Assembly (NCBI GenBank): GCA_033557465.1
Contig: CM066034.1
Coordinates: 417,734,159 to 417,798,158 of the forward strand
Reading direction: 5' to 3'
From: Ichthyophis bannanicus
Lineage: Eukaryota; Chordata; Amphibia; Gymnophiona; Ichthyophiidae
DNA length: 64,000 nucleotides
Shown here: positions 1-10,312 of the stretch, in pieces
How the letters are laid out: every line of letters begins with the position of its first letter
Position numbering within the stretch: the stretch's first letter is position 1
Notes under the pieces: model-generated
Databases searched by the model: none
The model's input: only the letters and a program-made list of their open reading frames with translations
Told to the model about the DNA's origin: nothing
Made by a program: the position numbers and the translations under genes

Positions 1-482
1 TGGAGCAACAGGGGAACTATAAACAATATGTACAAAATATAATTAGATTTGGATTGTATATACAGGAGGTCTAAGGCGGGGTTCAAGATACATGTGACAG
101 GGTGGCGGTTTGTAGACAATTGGCAGGTGGGTGAGATGAGGTGGGGTGGATGCCATGAGCAAAGTGCAGTAGGAAGATGTGGTGTTTAATTGCCTTACGG
201 AACTGCATAAGGCCTTTGTGGATCTAATCTTCAGGTGGAAGTTCGTACCAACATTTTGGGGCATAGAAGGCGAATGTTCTTTTCTTGGGTCTAGGTATGT
301 CATCTCTGATTCCCCATGGCCCATGTGACAGTTAACATGAGTAGTTACTGGACCACGGCTGGGCTACAGTGATGAAGCTCAGTTGTGCACAGTGCTATGC
401 TATTCGTGGGGTATTGTCACACAACATGATGCAGCTGAAACTGCATACCTAGTAGGGTCTGCATCCGTAGGTGTACACTCAC
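1..482. other. Unassigned AT/TG-mixed sequence
   Basis: No convincing coding region, RNA gene or recognisable repeat end was seen here. The short open frames have no domain character and look like chance frames. It forms the left flank of the hAT element that starts at 491. Confidence 0.4.
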
Positions 483-490
483 CCTAGGCT

Positions 491-861
491 CATGTTCCCT
501 CTAATTGTCTGTAGGCTGTGTGCGCATAACATATCAGCTGTGCAGCTTTTGAAGCAAGGTTCATTTTTGTGCGCCACATAACAACACTCGGAGTTATATA
601 CTTGAGATTTGACTACACGTCAGAATACAGTATGTACACCACATTGATTTTAATTCAATGAAATGAAAATGGACAATTACTAAATGAAGCGGGATATGTC
701 TAGTAATTACAATCACACTTTTAAATTTTAAGACGACTATGTTGTTTTCTATCAGAATCAGAACCATAATTTTTGTGCGCTCTGCTGTAAAGTTTGTGCG
801 CTCACTCGGCGAGGTGTGTGCGCGGGCGCACATCGCGCACAGCTTAGAGGGAACAGTGGGG
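491..861 (-). mobile_element. Non-autonomous hAT element, copy 1
   Basis: The ends are imperfect terminal inverted repeats built on CACTGTTCCCTCTAA; the right end reads as its reverse complement and the left end has lost one base. CCTAGGCT flanks the element on both sides (483-490 and 862-869), an 8-bp target duplication typical of hAT; three extra G's sit before the right copy. GCGCAC motifs lie just inside the right end. The sequence is homologous over its whole length, in reverse orientation, to the element at 19878-20229. No transposase is encoded, so it would depend on an autonomous relative. Confidence 0.85.
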
Positions 862-1139
862 CCTAGGCTGTTATGGTGTGTGTCACATTAACATCCGCTA
901 ACATACGTCGTAACATTGCTTGTTGGGCAAATGTATTCCCGTCTACTGGAGACAAACATGTGACAGCTTTGGACGGTATTTTGTCACATCCAGCACAGAC
1001 ACACCCCACACAGAGAGAGTAGTGGGTTGTGCGTTGTGCCTGTCACGTTCCGTTTTTAGCCCAGTGGTCCCTCTCAGCTGTGCCAACATGTGTGTGCGCA
1101 CTCGACTTGCCAAGCAATCACACTACTGTATGACATAGC

Positions 1140-1500
1140 CCACGGAGAAGAAGGTATGTGAGTTCAGCTCAACATCAACAACGACGTGCTCCAGATGTAT
1201 AGATGTGTGTGTAGGTATGGTTTGCACAGGTTCTACCATAGTTTGTACTGCATGCAATGTGTCTGCAATTACTGCATCCGGACATGTACTCCACAGGTAG
1301 GGTTGTGTACACCCCATTGCCTCTCTGTGGTGTTGTAACACATTAACCATATATTGCCATGGGATGCACAGATGATATCTAAGGGGCACACAGCATACAG
1401 AACATTGGGGGTGACATTGCTTCTCACCCACCTTCTGCATACCTGCCGTGAGGGATGTTGCACATGGGCTCTGAGGCTCCCCCATGAGGTCATTGCTCTC
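1140..1500 (-). CDS. Possible C-terminal exon of the Harbinger Myb-like gene
   Basis: A minus-strand open frame runs through this segment and ends near 1123. It contains a stretch that could form an amphipathic helix, with regularly spaced hydrophobic residues (…DAVIADTLHAVQTMVE…), of the sort found near the C-terminus of Harbinger Myb-like partner proteins. It lies downstream of the better supported exon 2. The exon limits are not fixed, and the preceding exon has an in-frame stop, so this may be 3' untranslated or intronic sequence. Confidence 0.3.
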
Positions 1501-1547
1501 AGACTTAAATCATCCTGCTGTGGTGGTAGGCCGGTTTACCTGTTCGA

Positions 1548-1759
1548 CTAGACACCATTGGTGGGTAGGTGCTCATCTGTGGTCTGCAGGGACTCTCCCG
1601 GAAAACATGGCCGTTGCCACCGGGACATTACAGGCTCTGCCTCCTCCTCCTCCCCCTCCAGGATTGTGAGGGACGGCCACACATCATCCCCCTCCTCCGT
1701 ACCCCTCCTCGTCCACCGCACCCCCTCCTCCGCATGTGTCAGCATGGTGCTGTAGTCAC
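1548..1759 (-). CDS. Harbinger Myb-like gene, exon 2 (acidic tail)
   Basis: A minus-strand segment begins directly after a canonical acceptor (ACAG at 1763-1760 on the minus strand). It encodes an acidic stretch containing EEGDDVW and EGEEEEAEP and ends at TAG near 1548. The acceptor phase matches the donor at 4861/4860 exactly: exon 1 supplies the first base of a GGT codon and this exon supplies GT, followed by GAC. Acidic linkers are common downstream of Myb/SANT domains in Harbinger partner proteins. The intron would be 3101 bp and holds the large palindrome. The link is inferred from splice signals and phase, without transcript evidence. Confidence 0.5.
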
Positions 1760-2232
1760 CTGTATTGTGGGCAAACACAGATAGCAACACATATGTTTAT
1801 CGCCACTACAGCTATGTACACGTTGGTGTGTTGCTGCAGACAACACATACCTGATGGTGTGGGGGACCCCAGCATGTGTGCTGCATACAGGGGCCCCCTA
1901 CACACCCCCATACCTGTCTGTAGCCAACATGTAACCTGCCCCAGGGGAACAGGTGTGTGTTTTAGGTCCGCACACCTAGGTTTGTTTCCCATGCCCTCGC
2001 TCTACAGCTATAACCTTGTGCAGTGATCCCCCATGCCGTCTCTGTCACCCCCATCTGGGCCAACATCTGTCCACTCATGGCTGCTCCTTTCTCACACTTC
2101 CACCCTGTATTTTCTACCCCTGTTTGATTGTGCATGCCAGTGAGCAGGACATATGTACCTGGGACATACTGTGAGAATACTGATCTATGTGTCTGGCAGT
2201 GACATACTGTGCATCGAGCAGCTAATGTTAAG

Positions 2233-3888
2233 CATCTTGTGCCCATTGTCAGGCACATGTATCAATGTGCGTATGGTATGTCACATAAACATGCACCCCT
2301 CACAGGCCAATGCTATATTACAGGGGATTGAGGAGCACTGTTGGGTGGGGGGGGGTAGGTAAGGGCCTGGTACACGTGGAGATGTTTGTGACAGGTCAGG
2401 GACTGAGGGGATGAGGGACACATGTTGAATGTGTCCCTGCAGCATGGCAGGCAAACAGTGTGACGCCAGACAATACAAAGACGTGTGGAGCTCTGAGGGG
2501 ACAGACACATATTATCTTTAGAGACATATGTCATTGTCCCAACACAGATTATCCTAAAGAAATTGCTCCAATTGTAGCAAAAAAGCTAATGAATCTTATT
2601 GTTCTTAGTTTATTCCTTGGATGTGAGTCTCAGAATGAATGGAGGAGGATTAGCTACAGGCCACAGTGATTGAAAAGCCTGAGAAAGTCCTCGCTCCTTC
2701 CCTTACATCAAGGACACCACATTCCAAGTTTTTTATATTTGAATAAAAGTTCACTCTTGAAAAGCCATTAAGGTGAAAATCCGATATTTCAAACAAATCC
2801 CAATGATGTATCGCATATCTCTATCCCTCAGTTCATTAATATATATTTTTTAGAGACTTAGCTGTATGGGATATCAGGGCGAATCTTCACTATTTCCCGA
2901 CGCAGATGTTCAGCGCTGTCGCGTTTCACACACCGCTGCCCGCGGTTTCTTCGGGGGAACTGCGGTGGTCTCAGCGTTTTTATATCAAATGATTTAATGT
3001 CATTCAGAAAAAGCCTTATAGCTTCCGTCTTCAAAACTTCAAAGAATACGCTGGCTTAACGTTAAGCCAGCGTTATTCTTTGAAGTTTTTTGAAGACGGA
3101 AGCTATTAAGGCTTTTTCTGAATGACATTAAATCATTTGATGATGAAACGCTGAGACCACCGCAGTTCCCCGCGAAGAAACCGCGGGCAGCGGTGGAAAA
3201 CGCGACAGCGCTGAAACATCTGCGTCGGGAAATAGTGAAGATTCGCCCTGATATCCCATACAGCTAAGTCTCTAAAAAATATATATTAATGAAACTGCGG
3301 GATAGAGATATGCGATACATCATTGGGATTTGTTGAAATATCGGATTTTCACCTTAATGGCTTTTTCAAGAGTGAACTTTTAGTCAAATATAAAAAACTT
3401 GGAATGTGGTGTCCTTGATGTAAGGAAGGAGCGAGGACTTTCTCAGGCTTTTCAATCACTGTGGCCTGTAGCTATCCTCCTCCATTCATTCTGAGGACTC
3501 ACATCCAAGGAATAAAACAAGAACAATAAGATTCATTAGCTTTTTGCTACAATTGGAGCAATTTCTTTAGGATAATCTGTGTTGGGACAATGCATATGTC
3601 TCTAAAGATAATATGTGTCTGTCCCTCAGAGCTCCACACGTCTTTGTATTGTCTGGCGTCACAATGTTTGCCTGCCATGCTGCAGGGACACATTCAAAAT
3701 GTGTCCCTAATCCCCTCATTCCCCTGAACTGTCACAAAAATATCCACGTGTAACATGCCCTTACCTAACCCCCCCCCCAACAGTGCTCCTCATCCCCTGT
3801 AATATAGCATTGGCCTGTGAGGGGTGCATGTTTATGTGGACATACCATACGCACATTGATACATGTGCCTGTCAATGGGCACAAGATG
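2233..3888. repeat. 1.66-kb near-perfect palindrome (two 828-bp arms)
   Basis: Positions 2233-3060 and 3061-3888 are reverse complements of each other with scattered substitutions and many one-base homopolymer indels. The axis is TTAAC|GTTAA within CGCTGGCTTAACGTTAAGCC. The outer parts of the arms share the TG/CA-rich style of the neighbourhood. The inner 750 bp or so differ: they contain CpG-bearing words such as CCGCGGTTTC and CAGCGCTGTCGCG. No long open frame crosses it. It lies wholly inside the proposed Myb-gene intron. It could be a real inverted duplication, a foldback element, or a long-read hairpin artefact. Confidence 0.9.
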
Positions 3889-3890
3889 TG

Positions 3891-4017
3891 TTTTCAATCA
3901 CTGTGGCCTGTAGCTATCCTCCTCCATTCATTCTGAGACTCACATCCAAGGAATAAACAAGAACAATAAGATTCATTAGCTTTTTGCTACAATTGGAACA
4001 ATTTCTTTAGGATAATT
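3891..4017 (+). repeat. Third, direct partial copy of the palindrome arm
   Basis: Starting three bases after the palindrome ends, this segment repeats 3449-3576 in the same orientation with a few mismatches (from TTTTCAATCACTGTGG to TTTAGGATAAT). The sequence beyond it diverges apart from a short stretch sharing TTGTCCCAACACAG near 4051-4065. Confidence 0.85.
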
Positions 4018-4860
4018 TGGCATTATTGCTCTAAAAAACCCCTAACATGGAATTGTCCCAACACAGGCCATGTTTCCGTGACTTCCACAGGGGCAGAGGG
4101 TCGACAACACATCTGCCGTTATCGCATCCGCAACCGTGTATTCCTACACCTTGCCAATGCATTGTCATATGCCGGCGACAGGGAAGGTCCCCATACAGTA
4201 TGCTGTTCTTGGGGGACTGCTGTAATGCCAGGCGTACATACAATGCTGTGGAGACCGCTTTTACCGTCATTCACTGTGCTATCCACATCCTTTACAACAA
4301 CGTCACATATGTCCACATCTTTTCTACCTTGCTCAGATGTACGTGTGCGGTGAAGGAGGGTGATAGCACAGTTTTAGATTTAACGCATTTTGTGATCTGC
4401 ATTGCCTCTACGCCTGCCATATCTGCAGTCTCCAACTGCTCCATGATGTAGGTGAACCGTTCCGTTCGACCGCTGTTAAAGGTTTGTGGCCAGGGTGTAG
4501 GTGTACATGTATGAATGAGGTGGAGGAGCACTTGTCAGGGGCACGTACTGCCCCTGCGGCTGCCAGCACAACCAAGCATATGTTGGGTACGTGGCATTTG
4601 TGTTTGCCACAACTATGTATTTGTCCTACAGGTCTCCCCGGAGTCTTTGTATTGGCTTGATGTTACCTTTGGGGTGCGCGTGTGTGTTTGTGTTGGACAG
4701 GAGTGTGCAGGGGTTTACAGCACAGACCTCTGACACCAGCATGGGTACATGATGGGGCTTGGTAGAGATTTATGGGGGTGCATGTGCAAATGTCTGCCAT
4801 CTACACAATGGCTATTTCACCAAGGTATGGAGAGGTGAAATATATGCGTAGCATACGTAC
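4018..4860. other. Rest of the Myb-like intron
   Basis: This is TG/CA-rich sequence between the palindrome and the splice donor at 4860-4859 (GTACGT on the minus strand). The open frames on both strands here lack recognisable domain features and I treat them as chance frames. Confidence 0.4.
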
Positions 4861-5411
4861 CTGCATGCGGATCTGCTGTATCCAGGGCCACAGGAAGGCC
4901 ATATGTGTATATTGGCCCAAGCCTGTCTGCAAACTGCTGCTCTAGGGGCGTGAGCATGGATGGTAGGGGGCCCCCTCCACCTGTGCCACTGGCATGCTGT
5001 CGTTCTGCACACAGGTGCTGGCGCACCCCTCTTTTGATATGAGAATACCTCTTCTTTAGACAGTCAATGTCTCGCAGAGGGCCCCCTACCTCGGCAACTG
5101 CTCTGCGTATCTCCTCCCACACCGCATTACGGCCTGCTGTACTTGTGCGGCTGCTCTGCCTCCCAAACAGAGCCTCATAGTTCTCGAGGGACCGTAGCGA
5201 GGAGGTTGTGGTTCTCAGAATCTGAGAACCGTGTGGCCCTCCTCCTCTGGGTCTCAGGTACAGGGGCCCTTTTCCTCTTCCCAGTGTGGCGGCTGGGTGC
5301 AGCCTGGCCCTGTGTTGATGGCCCTGCTTCTGGCTCAGCCGCCATAGCCCCTGCCTCCTGCGCAACTGGTTGCCGCACCTCCTGCACACCCTCACCCTCC
5401 CTTTCCCTCAT
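4861..5411 (-). CDS. Harbinger Myb/SANT-like DNA-binding protein, exon 1 (frameshifted)
   Basis: This encodes a Harbinger partner protein, the class thought to bind element ends and bring the transposase to the nucleus. The N-terminal frame (from Met at 5411, or 5345 for MAAEPEAGPS) is basic and Pro-rich with a KRKRAP patch, then enters RFSDSENHNLL. At about 5190 one extra base in a C run shifts the frame. The other frame continues with ENYEALFGRQ, the tryptophan-containing helix (AVWEEI) and CLKKRYSHIKR, the three-helix pattern of Myb/SANT-like domains. Exon 1 ends at a consensus donor, GTACGT. The gene diverges from the HARBI1-like transposase, the usual layout of vertebrate Harbinger elements. 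It is probably inactive unless the extra base is an assembly error. Confidence 0.75.
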
Positions 5412-5600
5412 CCTTTCTCTGTCACTCTCTCTATCACTCCCTCTATCCCTCTCTCTCTCTCCCTCTCTCTCTCCCTCTCTCCCACCCTCCCTCTATCCCT
5501 CTCAATGTCCCTCTCTCTCTCCCTCACTCTCACCCTCACCGTGCCACTTCCACTCTCCCTATGGCTCTCACTCTCCCCCTGCCGCTCCATCGCCCTCCTC
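5395..5600. repeat. CT/GA microsatellite at the 5' end of the Myb-like gene
   Basis: This is a long imperfect CTCTCT/CCCTCT tract. On the minus strand it reads as Arg-Glu repeats, which creates open frames in several registers. These are low-complexity frames, though the minus-strand one joins the Myb-like frame and could form an unusual N-terminus. Confidence 0.8.
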
Positions 5601-5879
5601 TCCCCACTCCCCTGGCCACACGCAACCTCACCTCACCTCACCCCTTCTCCCTCTCCTACGCCACACATGTCACAGACAAAACAGATATGAGCACAATACT
5701 ACAAACACAACACAATAAACTGAACAGTACACACCACAATACAGAGACAATTGACGACAATCCACTACACTGACACCTGCTCCTATACCTCCTGCTCTCA
5801 CACTTCGCTATCCTACCTCCACTCCTCACTCATCCCTCAACGTGCAACAGGCGCGCAGGGTGATTTATACGTTTTAGAC

Positions 5880-6220
5880 GGTTACCTACATTGCGCATGT
5901 GCAACTGTGCGACGGCGATGCTTGTGCGCGGCGCGTATGTGACATTGCGCATGGGCGTGCGTTGGTGGATGTGTGTGTGCGTGATACGCATGTGCAGCTG
6001 TTAGCGCATGTGCGTTTGAGTGCGTGTGACGTCACACACAGGTGACGCATACGCACAGGCGACGCATACGCCCATGCGTAACGAGTTGCACATGCGCGCC
6101 GCCCACAGACAGACGCCCATGCGTAAGGGGTTGCACATGCGCGCAACACACACACAGACGCAAATTAGGGCATTGCTGCACATGCGCGCCGCGCACGGCC
6201 ATAACCGCGCATGCGCAAGG
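5880..6220. promoter_or_regulatory. CpG-rich bidirectional promoter candidate
   Basis: This lies between the divergent Myb-like and HARBI1-like genes. It has many CpGs in an otherwise CpG-poor block. NRF1-like words recur (GCGCATGTGC, GCGCATGGGC, CACATGCGCGCC, and CCGCGCATGCGCAAGG near 6205). One perfect CRE palindrome, TGACGTCA, lies near 6027. The CATGCG units are partly tandem. The motifs are seen directly; promoter function is inferred from position and CpG retention. Confidence 0.6.
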
Positions 6221-6557
6221 TACGTACAACATAACCTGGATAAATATGATTGCAGATTGGGTCCACATTGAGGGTTGTTTCGTAGGCGCGGTGTATGTTG
6301 GTTGTGAGTTACAGGGAGAGAAAGGCAGCTGTAGTGTATTGGATTCTGTGTGTCTGTATGGTATTGTTCTGTATTTCTCCGTTTACTGTGCTGTATTGTG
6401 TGGATCTAGTCTTGTGTGGTGTCTGCTGTAGTTGTGCTGTACATGCATTGTATTGTGATGTTTTGTGTGTCTCCTTTCATGTGTGGGTTGTAAGGTGTCC
6501 AGTGTTTAGGCAGGTGTGGGTGTGTTTTGTGTGTGTGTTTGTGTGTGTCTGTAGTTC

Positions 6558-7380
6558 ATGGCGGCTGTTTATGTTGCTGCATGTGCCCTGAGACGTGGGC
6601 GGATGCTGCGGTTGCAGGACAGGGGAGATGGTGCCCATGGGGCTGAGGCACAGGGCATGGGTGTAGACCCGCAGCAACTCAGACCTGCAGCTGTGGGGGT
6701 GGTCCACACAGGTGCGGTGCGTGGACGACGCAGACGGCGTGCTGAGGTGCAGGCTCGGCAGCCTCGCCTCTACAGGCCCAGAGCCCAGCTCCAGGGCATG
6801 CGTGAGGACCTGGTCATCTCCCTGTACCGACTGAGCACAAGGGCTATTCGGGAGCTCTATGAGGATCTGCGACCTGACCTCGAGCCCCTGACTGATCGGT
6901 CACATGCCATACCAGGTTTAGTCAAGCTCCTTGCTGCCTTACATTTCTTTGCCTCTGGCTGTTTCCAGTCATCTGTGGCTGCAGTGGGTGGCATGAGCCG
7001 CCCCACCTTCTCACGCTGTCTCCACCAAGTACTGCGTGCCATGGTCAGCCGGGTGGGGAATTACATAGCCGTTCCTCACATTGGGCAACAGTGGGGGACC
7101 CTGAACCAGGCCTTTGAGGCGTTAGCTGGGATACCACACGTGATAGGAGCTATTGATTGCACACATGTTGCCCTGGTCCCGCCTAGAGACAGGGAGGTGG
7201 TGTTCCGCAACCGCAAACACTACCATTCCCTGAATGTTCAGGTTGTATGTGATGCTAATCTGCATATTCTGAATGTGGTCCCGCGGTTTGCAGGGTCCAC
7301 CCATGACTCCTATATCCTGCATCACTCAGCACTGTTCAGGCAATTTGAGGAGGGACAATATGGGGACTGTATATTGCTGG
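6558..7380 (+). CDS. HARBI1-like Harbinger transposase, exon 1
   Basis: This is the N-terminal and central part of a PIF/Harbinger DDE nuclease (DDE_Tnp_4 type), which cuts and moves the element in the nucleus. Residues 50-75 are Arg-rich. Residues 80-170 form the helical region before the catalytic core (EDLVISLYRLSTRAIREL, then SRPTFSRCLHQVL). The first catalytic Asp is D200 in IGAIDCTHV; the second is D250 in GSTHDSYIL. The exon ends at 7380, one base into the Gly275 codon, followed by the donor GTGAGT. The start at 6558 lies just after a TGTAG that could also be an acceptor, so an upstream non-coding exon is possible. It is fully open and lies about 340 bp from the CpG-rich promoter candidate. 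Confidence 0.85.
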
Positions 7381-8782
7381 GTGAGTATTTCCATCTAACC
7401 TATTATGTGCTGCATATATGTATTGGTTTATGTAACATCTGTTATATAGGGCGCTGTTTGCCAGCTTTGCATTTGAAAACGTACCTCACGTTCAAAAGAC
7501 ATATGACTGTTATGTGTTTACATTGTTACAGGAGTGTATATGTGGATTAACAGGGGACCTAATTTGAATTGAGACATCAGGATTGTGATACGGTTTGATC
7601 ATACCCTGCTCATGTTGTTCTGGAAACTAAGCTCAGGTGCAGATGTGTGTCCTGTTGGTGGATTGGTACTAGTGTGTGTGTGTGTCATCTGCCCACATGA
7701 GGGGGGGGGGAAGGTTGCTGCCCATCACACACACCTGTGATGGCGGCTCATTTTCTGGTCCTTTTGTTATTTCATGTAACGTTTATGTTCTGGACAATCC
7801 ATACACCTAACCCTTGTCGTGTGTGTGTGAGGTCCACACACTCACTCAGTACTGGGTTGTCACCCCGGAGGTCGCGTATATACTGGGGGGGGGGGGGGGG
7901 CAACATATGATGGGTTTCCCTGACCTTAGCAACTGCGAGTACAGTTTTGCATATGGATGGTCATGCATTTGGCCTGTTTCACCGCAGGAGAGATACCTTT
8001 GGCCACTGCAGATGTGTGGGACATAGGCGACGTTGTATGTGCTGATCCTAATGTTGTTGAGCATTGTGGACAGGTGACAACAGGGGCAAGGGACTACATG
8101 GGTGAATACAGAGAGGTATTGGTCGCACATACCCAGGTAGGTACTCTGCCTCTGTCCATGTGATTGGTGCAAGCTCATGTGGGCTACGGTGTGCACTTCT
8201 GTGGTCCACAGTTTAAAAAGGCTCTGAACATGATGGAGACAGTGCAGAGGGTGGCTACTGAAAGGATAGGTGATTAGCAGGAACCAGCATATGGAGTCAA
8301 TATGCTCATTTTTGAGATGTGGACCTTGGAGGACAGGGGGTATAGCGGTGATATGGTTGTGACCTTGTCAGACCTCCCTGGCATACATGGTCTGGGTGCG
8401 AGGCTCCATCGGATTACATCACAGTTTTGGGTTGTGTACATTGCTGACATATACTTTGAACAGGTGATATGTGTATTGGTGGTATAGTCTAACGTTGGAG
8501 GTGGTCGAGATGAGGACAGGAACTGCAGTACAATACGCATGTGCCACACATAGAGGATTTCTATAGGTACAACTGGGACTGTTTTTTTTATGGCAGCATG
8601 TACAGGCTCCATAGGCCATGTTTACCATTTATATCAACATATGTATATGTTTCACAAATGCATAGTTGGTGTGTCATATATGTCTGTCAGGATGTGTTCT
8701 GCATTTGTTTCGCACGTCCATACCTGTGTAAATGAGAGGTAACATGCACTCATGCATTGACATGCAACATTTCTTTCTGCAG
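7381..8782 (+). other. Intron of the HARBI1-like gene
   Basis: The donor is GTGAGT at 7381 and the acceptor is TTTCTTTCTGCAG ending at 8782; both are canonical and the phase matches. The intron is 1402 bp, TG-rich, with a G run near 7890. Nothing else was recognised in it. Confidence 0.75.
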
Positions 8783-9150
8783 GTGATGCAGGGTATGGGT
8801 GTCGCCCCTGGCTGCTGACCCCTGTGCGTCATCCACGGACACATGCAGAGCGGAGGTACAATGAGGCCCACGCCTCCAGCCGCTCTGTCATAGAGCGCAC
8901 CTTTGGCGTGTTGAAAAGTCGCTTCAGGTGTCTGGATAGGACAGGCGGGCCTTACAATATAGACCTATGACTGTGGCAGAGATTATCATTGCCTATTGCA
9001 TCCTGCACAACATTGCTCTCAGGCACAATATTCCTGCAGAGATTAATGAGGATCTGGATGATGATCCACCATGCCCCCCTGTACGTGCCAGTGGTGACAC
9101 ACAAGAGGGCACAGCGGTCAGGCGGAGGTTGATTGCAGAGATCTTCTCTG
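8783..9150 (+). CDS. HARBI1-like Harbinger transposase, exon 2 (one frameshift)
   Basis: This continues the transposase from the split Gly275 codon with GDAGYGCRPWLLTP, the family's GDxGY..RPWL..P block, and then RSVIERTFGVLKSRF, which carries the third catalytic residue, Glu312. The spacing D200-D250-E312 suits a DDE nuclease. One missing base near 8945-8950 (in AGGCGGGCC) shifts the frame; the new frame resumes with the conserved MTVAEIIIAYCILHNIA helix and an acidic tail. The exon ends before GTACGT at 9151. A possible last exon begins after TTTTTTTATTTCAG near 11753 and would add about 15 codons, but that is weak. Apart from the frameshift the catalytic domain looks complete. Confidence 0.8.
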
Positions 9151-10026
9151 GTACGTATTGCATATATTCCCACATAAATGTGCTGTTCTGTGTGTGTGAT
9201 GGTCATAAAGGTTTTTGTGTTGGAACATATCACCTTCAGGTGCAACACTGCATTGTCATTCAACTTAACATCCCACGGTCACATATAGCCATGCGTGTGT
9301 GACCAACAATGTGGCCGCGGCACAACAGCAGCTGTTGGTGTATTATGTGTGTGGGTGTTGCTACACCTTTCAGATACTTTGTGGGTCACATTCCCAGTTA
9401 GTTGGTGGTGGTGATAGCAGTTGCTGTGAAAAGAAGAGTTCGTTGGTTTCATGGTCGGGATGGAGCACGGTGGCAGGCATATGTTGCGGTAGTCACAGTG
9501 GGAGGGATGACCCTGTTTGTGGACAGTTCCCCTGCGGGGTATTTGTTTATATTGTACACCTTTTGTCCACTTGTGTGGGTGTTATGCTTGTGTGAGCTGG
9601 CTATGTGTGTATGTTGGCTAGGTGTGGTGACACATGTCATACATAGCACAGAGCACATGCTTATGACTGCTTTCCAATGATGTTATTAATTATGTGCGAC
9701 GGTTGTTAATGCAACCCCACAGTGTGCCCTGATGTATACCTTATCATGTAGCCTTGACATGGATGTGTGGCAGGAGGGGGACCTGCGCTGTGTGCAGCCA
9801 GGAGGCCATATCATTGATAGAAGCTGTATTGTGGAGTGGCCAGTCAGTGCATTGTTGCATATGTACACACATACAGAGGTGATGGACGTCAGATCAGCAA
9901 AGGGTGGGTTACAGTAGCCAAGTGGTACGCTGCATGTGTGTGTGTATATTCAGTTTAGAGGTTGTCCATGAGGAACATGGCATGTGTAGCCGATGCTATC
10001 TCAACATATGCCACATTGCTGGATGT
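9151..10026. other. Unassigned TG/CA-rich sequence after HARBI1
   Basis: Probable intron or 3' part of the Harbinger element. No coding domain, structural RNA or clear repeat boundary was seen. Confidence 0.35.
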
Positions 10027-10312
10027 GTCATCAGACTCTGGGATTTGTATGCAGAGGATGTGGTAAGGGCTGTTATTGTAGCTGACTTTGAATGGAGGTT
10101 TGGACATGTTCCTGCAGGACAGGTTAATAGACCACTATAGAAGAAGGTACCCCAGATAATCGGTGCTTGACACAGTACAGGTATTGTGGGACCTGTGTCT
10201 TTTGGGGATACAGCTAGGTACGTATGACCTAGATTGGCCACTGTTGGATACAGGATACTGTGATGTCTGCTGCTCGGAAAAACCCAGTATGACGTATGGC
10301 ATATCTTACATG
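10027..10312 (+). mobile_element. Decayed CR1 3' fragment (family 1)
   Basis: This aligns by eye to the ends of the CR1 copies at 39600-39845 and 40870-41137: CTCTGGGATTTGTATG.AGAGGATGTGGTAAGG, then the 3' UTR words CCTGTGTCTTTTGGGGATA, GGTACGTATGACCTAGATT and GGCCACTGTTGGA. Extra bases interrupt the last part. It is 5'-truncated and much more diverged than the other copies. Confidence 0.85.

Noticed and set aside
2460..3600. A microRNA-type precursor in the palindrome
   Set aside because: The arms are about 828 bp and run to the axis without a loop; this is far beyond a miRNA hairpin, though it could yield double-stranded RNA.
4031..4531. Several open frames on both strands after the palindrome
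   Set aside because: No domain character and no splice phase support; treated as intron sequence.
5143..5718. Long plus-strand open frames rich in Ser, Leu and Pro
   Set aside because: They are produced by the CT microsatellite opposite the Myb-like gene; no domain, and the minus strand has the better coding evidence.
5886..6431. Overlapping Cys/His/Arg-rich open frames on both strands
   Set aside because: They arise from the repeated CATGCGCG words of the promoter region and have no start context or domain.
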